Assembly: GCF_017832975.1 (NCBI RefSeq)
Contig: NZ_JAFIBI010000001.1
Span: forward strand, 1 to 64,000
DNA length: 64,000 bases
Source of the DNA: Arthrobacter sp. PvP023
GTDB taxonomy: Bacteria > Actinomycetota > Actinomycetes > Actinomycetales > Micrococcaceae
Direction of reading: 5' to 3'
Shown here: positions 61,527 through 64,000 of the stretch, piece after piece
Layout of the letters: the number at the start of each line of letters is the position of its first letter
Position numbering within the stretch: position 1 is the first letter of the stretch
Translations under genes and position numbers: made by a program
Notes under the pieces: generated by a model
Seen by the model: the letters and a program-made list of their open reading frames with translations, nothing else
Database searches by the model: none
Told to the model about the DNA's origin: nothing

Positions 61527-61573
61527 TTCTTCGATGAAGCCGCCGGGCCTGGTGCCCGGCGGCGATGAAGAAC
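61527..61573. terminator. Hairpin terminator between convergent operons
   Basis: GCCGCCGGGC (61539-61548) pairs perfectly with GCCCGGCGGC (61554-61563). Outer TTCTTC and GAAGAA can extend it across an internal loop. It separates the FAH gene from the convergent LacI gene. Confidence 0.75.
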
Positions 61574-61625
61574 AGTACGCTAATTAGCCGTACGTTACGC
61601 GCCGGCGGTCCGGTCGGGGCTGGCC

Positions 61626-62630
61626 CTAGGGCGCCGAGTCCCGGACCTTCAACTCGAAGCCGGCCTCGACCCGAAGGCCTTCCTCGGCCGGCTCCGCGCC
61701 TTCGATCCTGTCGATCAGCAACTTGATGGATCGCTCGGCGATTTCCGCCATGCCGGGCGACACCGTGGTGAGGGACGGTGACGCGAAACGGGCCTCGTCG
61801 ATGTCGTCGAAGCCTGCCACCGCAACGTCGTCCGGTACTTTGATTCCGCGAATCAAGAGCTCGTGCAGGGCACCCAGCGCCACGGTGTCATTCAGGCCGA
61901 AGACGGCGTCGAACCCGATGCCGCTGTTGAGCAGGCCGCCGACGGCGGAGGCGCCGGCATCGCGGCGCCAGTCGCACTGCACCACCAGTGCGGGATCGAA
62001 TTCCACTCCCGCAGCATCCAATGCCTGCCGGTAGCCGTTCAGGCGCAGGCCCGGACTGTCCGCCGTGTCTCCTGCCGCAGCACCCAGTACGGCGATGCGG
62101 CGCCGGCCCCCTGCAAGGAGATGGCCGGTGATTGCCGCCGCGGCTTCGGCGTTCTTCATGGTCACGAGATCGAACCGGGGATCCGCGATGTGCTCTCCCA
62201 GCATGACGACCGGCTTGGCGCCCCGGTGCGCGGCGATGGTCTCGGCATCGAGGGTCAGCGGGGTGAACAGCAGTCCGTCCGTGAGCTGGCGGAACGGGCC
62301 CTGGAGCGCGCTCAGCTCGTGCGCGGCGGTGGCCCCGGACTGCTCCACCAGGACGCGGTAGCCGCGGCCGGCCGCAACGGTCATCAGCCGGGACGCGAGT
62401 TCCGCGTAATACGGGATGGAGAGGTCGGACAGCACCAGCCCCAGCATGCGGGTTTTCCCGGAGCGCAGGCTTCGCGCCGTCAGGTTGGCTTCGTAGCCCA
62501 GTTCCGCGATGGCATCCAGCACCTTCTGCCTGGTGGCCGGCCGGATGAACTCGTAGTCGTTGAGCACATTGGACACGGTCTTCAACGAGACGCCGGCGGC
62601 GCGCGCAACGTCATTCATGGTCACAGCCAC
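61626..62630 (-). CDS. LacI-family transcriptional regulator
   Basis: 334 residues from a GTG at 62630 (GGGAAGGGA upstream); an ATG at 62654 is less likely. The helix-turn-helix VTMNDVARAAGVSLKTVSNVLNDYEFIRPATRQKV is at the very N-terminus, and the hinge ANLTARSLRSGKTRMLGLVLSDL follows. The rest is the periplasmic-binding-type effector domain with VAVAGFDDIDEARFASPSLTTV. Divergent from a glycosidase gene, with LacI-type palindromes between, so it probably controls glycosidase and arabinofuranosidase expression. Confidence 0.92.
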   Translation of the reverse strand: MAVTMNDVARAAGVSLKTVSNVLNDYEFIRPATRQKVLDAIAELGYEANLTARSLRSGKTRMLGLVLSDLSIPYYAELASRLMTVAAGRGYRVLVEQSGATAAHELSALQGPFRQLTDGLLFTPLTLDAETIAAHRGAKPVVMLGEHIADPRFDLVTMKNAEAAAAITGHLLAGGRRRIAVLGAAAGDTADSPGLRLNGYRQALDAAGVEFDPALVVQCDWRRDAGASAVGGLLNSGIGFDAVFGLNDTVALGALHELLIRGIKVPDDVAVAGFDDIDEARFASPSLTTVSPGMAEIAERSIKLLIDRIEGAEPAEEGLRVEAGFELKVRDSAP

Positions 62631-62703
62631 AGGTGATTCCCTTCCCGGCAACATCTTCAGCTACATCGTTGCAGACCGGCACGGTTTTTGCCCTGTCCAC
62701 GCC

Positions 62704-62720
62704 TTATACAACGTTATAGA
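62704..62720. promoter_or_regulatory. LacI-type operator between the LacI and GH43-like genes
   Basis: TTATACAACGTTATAGA is an imperfect palindrome centred on CG, the arrangement bound by LacI-family proteins. A second, weaker AACGAT-type copy (CTACATCGTTGCAG) is at about 62662-62675, close to the regulator start. Confidence 0.55.
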
Positions 62721-62779
62721 ATGAGCCCGGCCGCAGCATCCGAACCGGCCCTCCGCCCGCGAGTCCCGAAGGAACAGCC

Positions 62780-63772
62780 ATGCCGCCTGCCACGTCCCCC
62801 CTCTTCCGCTGCCCGGTGTTCGACGGCGCCGCCGATCCCACTGTCATCCACCGCCGCGGCACCGGCGAGTGGTGGATGTTCTACACGGCCCGCCGCGCCA
62901 CCCTCACCACAGGCGGCGTGGACTGGATCACCGGCACCCGGATCGGAATCGCCGTCTCCGCCGACGCCGGAGCGTCCTGGCAGTACCGCGGCGTGGTGGA
63001 GGGCCTCGATCCGGAAGACTCCCCCGGGCTTAACACGCACTGGGCCCCCGAAGTCGTGTGGCATGACGGCGAGTATCACATGTTCCTGACCTGGGGCGCG
63101 GGCGCTCCGGGCACCTGGGCCGAGCAGACGAGGCGTCGGCTTGTGCACTTCACCAGCCCCGACCTGGAGCAATGGGAGTTCGAAAGCCGGGTGGACGTCG
63201 GCTCCGAGAACGTCATCGACGCAGCGTTTGCGGTGGTGGCGGACGGCCGCCCGCGGCTCTGGTTCAAGGACGAGGTGGACGGCTCCACCACCTGGTCGGC
63301 GGTGTGGGAAGAAACAGGTTCAAGAGGCCATTGGCGCGCCGAAGGCCAGGTGATCGGGTTGCCCGCCCACGAAGGTCCCAACGTGTTCCGGCTTGGCGGC
63401 TGGTACTGGATGGTGGTGGACGAGTGGCGCGGCCAGGCCGTGCACCGCTCGGCCGATGGCCTGGCCTGGACCCGGCAGGAAGCCGGCAACGGCCTCATCC
63501 TGGATGCACCCGGCGCCGGCGCGGACGACGCCACCTACGGGCGGCACGCGGATGTGGTCACCCAGGGCGGCCACGCCTACATCTTCTACTTCACGCATCC
63601 GGAATGGCAGGACACCGAGATGGCCAACGGCCTGGCGGATCCGGCCCGGGCTGTCCGGGAGCAGCGCACCAGCATCCACGCGGCACGGCTGCATGTGGAA
63701 GGGGACGTCCTGGTCTGCACACGCGACCTGGACGCCCCCGTCCACCTTGACCCGGCGTTGCTCGAGGACTAG
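62780..63772 (+). CDS. GH43-like five-bladed propeller glycosidase
   Basis: 330 residues. FDGAADPTVIHRRGTGEWWMFYTARR at the start, THWAPEVVWHDGEYHMFLTW and DAAFAVVADGRPRLWFKDE are blade repeats of the GH43/GH117-type propeller, with conserved Asp and Glu at blade starts. No signal peptide. Substrate unknown. Four bases of overlap with the convergent gene at 63769. Confidence 0.78.
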   Translation: MPPATSPLFRCPVFDGAADPTVIHRRGTGEWWMFYTARRATLTTGGVDWITGTRIGIAVSADAGASWQYRGVVEGLDPEDSPGLNTHWAPEVVWHDGEYHMFLTWGAGAPGTWAEQTRRRLVHFTSPDLEQWEFESRVDVGSENVIDAAFAVVADGRPRLWFKDEVDGSTTWSAVWEETGSRGHWRAEGQVIGLPAHEGPNVFRLGGWYWMVVDEWRGQAVHRSADGLAWTRQEAGNGLILDAPGAGADDATYGRHADVVTQGGHAYIFYFTHPEWQDTEMANGLADPARAVREQRTSIHAARLHVEGDVLVCTRDLDAPVHLDPALLED

Positions 63773-64000
63773 CTGGCCGCCCCGTCGACGGCCAGGCGGA
63801 TCATGCTCCAGGAGACGGCGGGGAGCTCGGCGGTGAGCCGGCCGCCGTCGAGCTTTACGCTGACGTTTTCGCCGGGCAGCACCGAGGTGGAGTCATCCGC
63901 CGTGGCCTGCCAGTACGGGTCCTTGTTGGCATAGGTGACCGCCTCGATGACCTTCGCGTTGCCCAGCCCGGCGACGGCGGCGCTCAACGTGAGCGAGTCC
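63769..64000 (-). CDS. C-terminus of an alpha-L-arabinofuranosidase-like (GH51) protein, 5' end outside window
   Basis: The frame is open to the window end; 76 residues are visible. The text DSLTLSAAVAGLGNAKVIEAVTYANKDPYWQATADD and GRLTAELPAVSWSMIRLAV resembles the C-terminal beta-sandwich of GH51 arabinofuranosidases, in which a Leu-Pro-x-x-Ser-x-x-x-Ile/Val motif ends the protein. The catalytic domain lies outside, so the family call is tentative. Confidence 0.6.
   Translation of the reverse strand, partial: DSLTLSAAVAGLGNAKVIEAVTYANKDPYWQATADDSTSVLPGENVSVKLDGGRLTAELPAVSWSMIRLAVDGAAS

Overview
The window is high-GC DNA of the kind found in soil actinobacteria of the Arthrobacter/Pseudarthrobacter group. 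This rests on codon use, two DUF222/HNH 'REP13E12-type' proteins, a DUF4193 zinc-ribbon protein, a ureABCEFGD-nickel permease operon and a permease/ATPase fusion of a dipeptide-type ABC transporter. No rRNA, tRNA, CRISPR array, prophage or insertion sequence was seen. Functions are assigned from protein motifs only.

Layout. 1-2.7 kb: the end of an NAD-dependent epimerase, an aldo/keto reductase and small stress membrane proteins. 3-6.2 kb: a glycogen-debranching-type enzyme translationally close to a GT4 glycosyltransferase. 6.3-10.3 kb: a PrmC-like methyltransferase and a GH13 amylase that appears to have lost its N-terminus. 10.4-12.5 kb: an intact zinc alcohol dehydrogenase followed by two decayed genes (a dehydrogenase C-terminal remnant and a frameshifted cupin). 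12.6-14.3 kb: a DUF222/HNH protein.

14.3-39.9 kb is the most notable region. It holds a quercetinase-like bicupin, a DUF3500 protein, an aromatic FAD monooxygenase, a fumarylacetoacetase-fold hydrolase, three alpha/beta hydrolases, a type-B carboxylesterase, two GH78 alpha-L-rhamnosidases, a GH1 beta-glucosidase, a GH43 enzyme, a dipeptide-type ABC importer and an IclR regulator. The same operator-like palindrome (TTTC-A/C-A..CAATGAAA and variants) occurs seven times, once in front of each transcription unit, including the iclR gene, and mostly 80-113 bases before the start codon. I infer one IclR regulon for uptake, deglycosylation and ring cleavage of plant flavonoid glycosides such as rutin. 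The DUF3500 protein would be an uncharacterised pathway member.

40-44.9 kb: a three-domain ligase/carrier/acyltransferase fusion behind a DtxR/IdeR-like iron box, a Rieske-FAD oxidoreductase and an HhH-GPD-like repair protein. 44.9-51 kb: the complete urease operon with its nickel permease, reading leftward. 51.2-54.9 kb: DUF4193, a second DUF222/HNH protein, DedA and a PfkB sugar kinase.

55-61.5 kb: an ACS-family MFS transporter, a GntR/FCD regulator, an enolase-superfamily sugar-acid dehydratase (L-fuconate/D-arabinonate type), a semialdehyde dehydrogenase and an FAH-fold dehydratase. Four copies of TCATATAGGAA flank the regulator. Together these look like a non-phosphorylative route from an aldonate to 2-oxoglutarate. 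61.6-64 kb: a LacI regulator divergent from a GH43-like glycosidase, and the tail of an arabinofuranosidase-like gene cut by the window edge.
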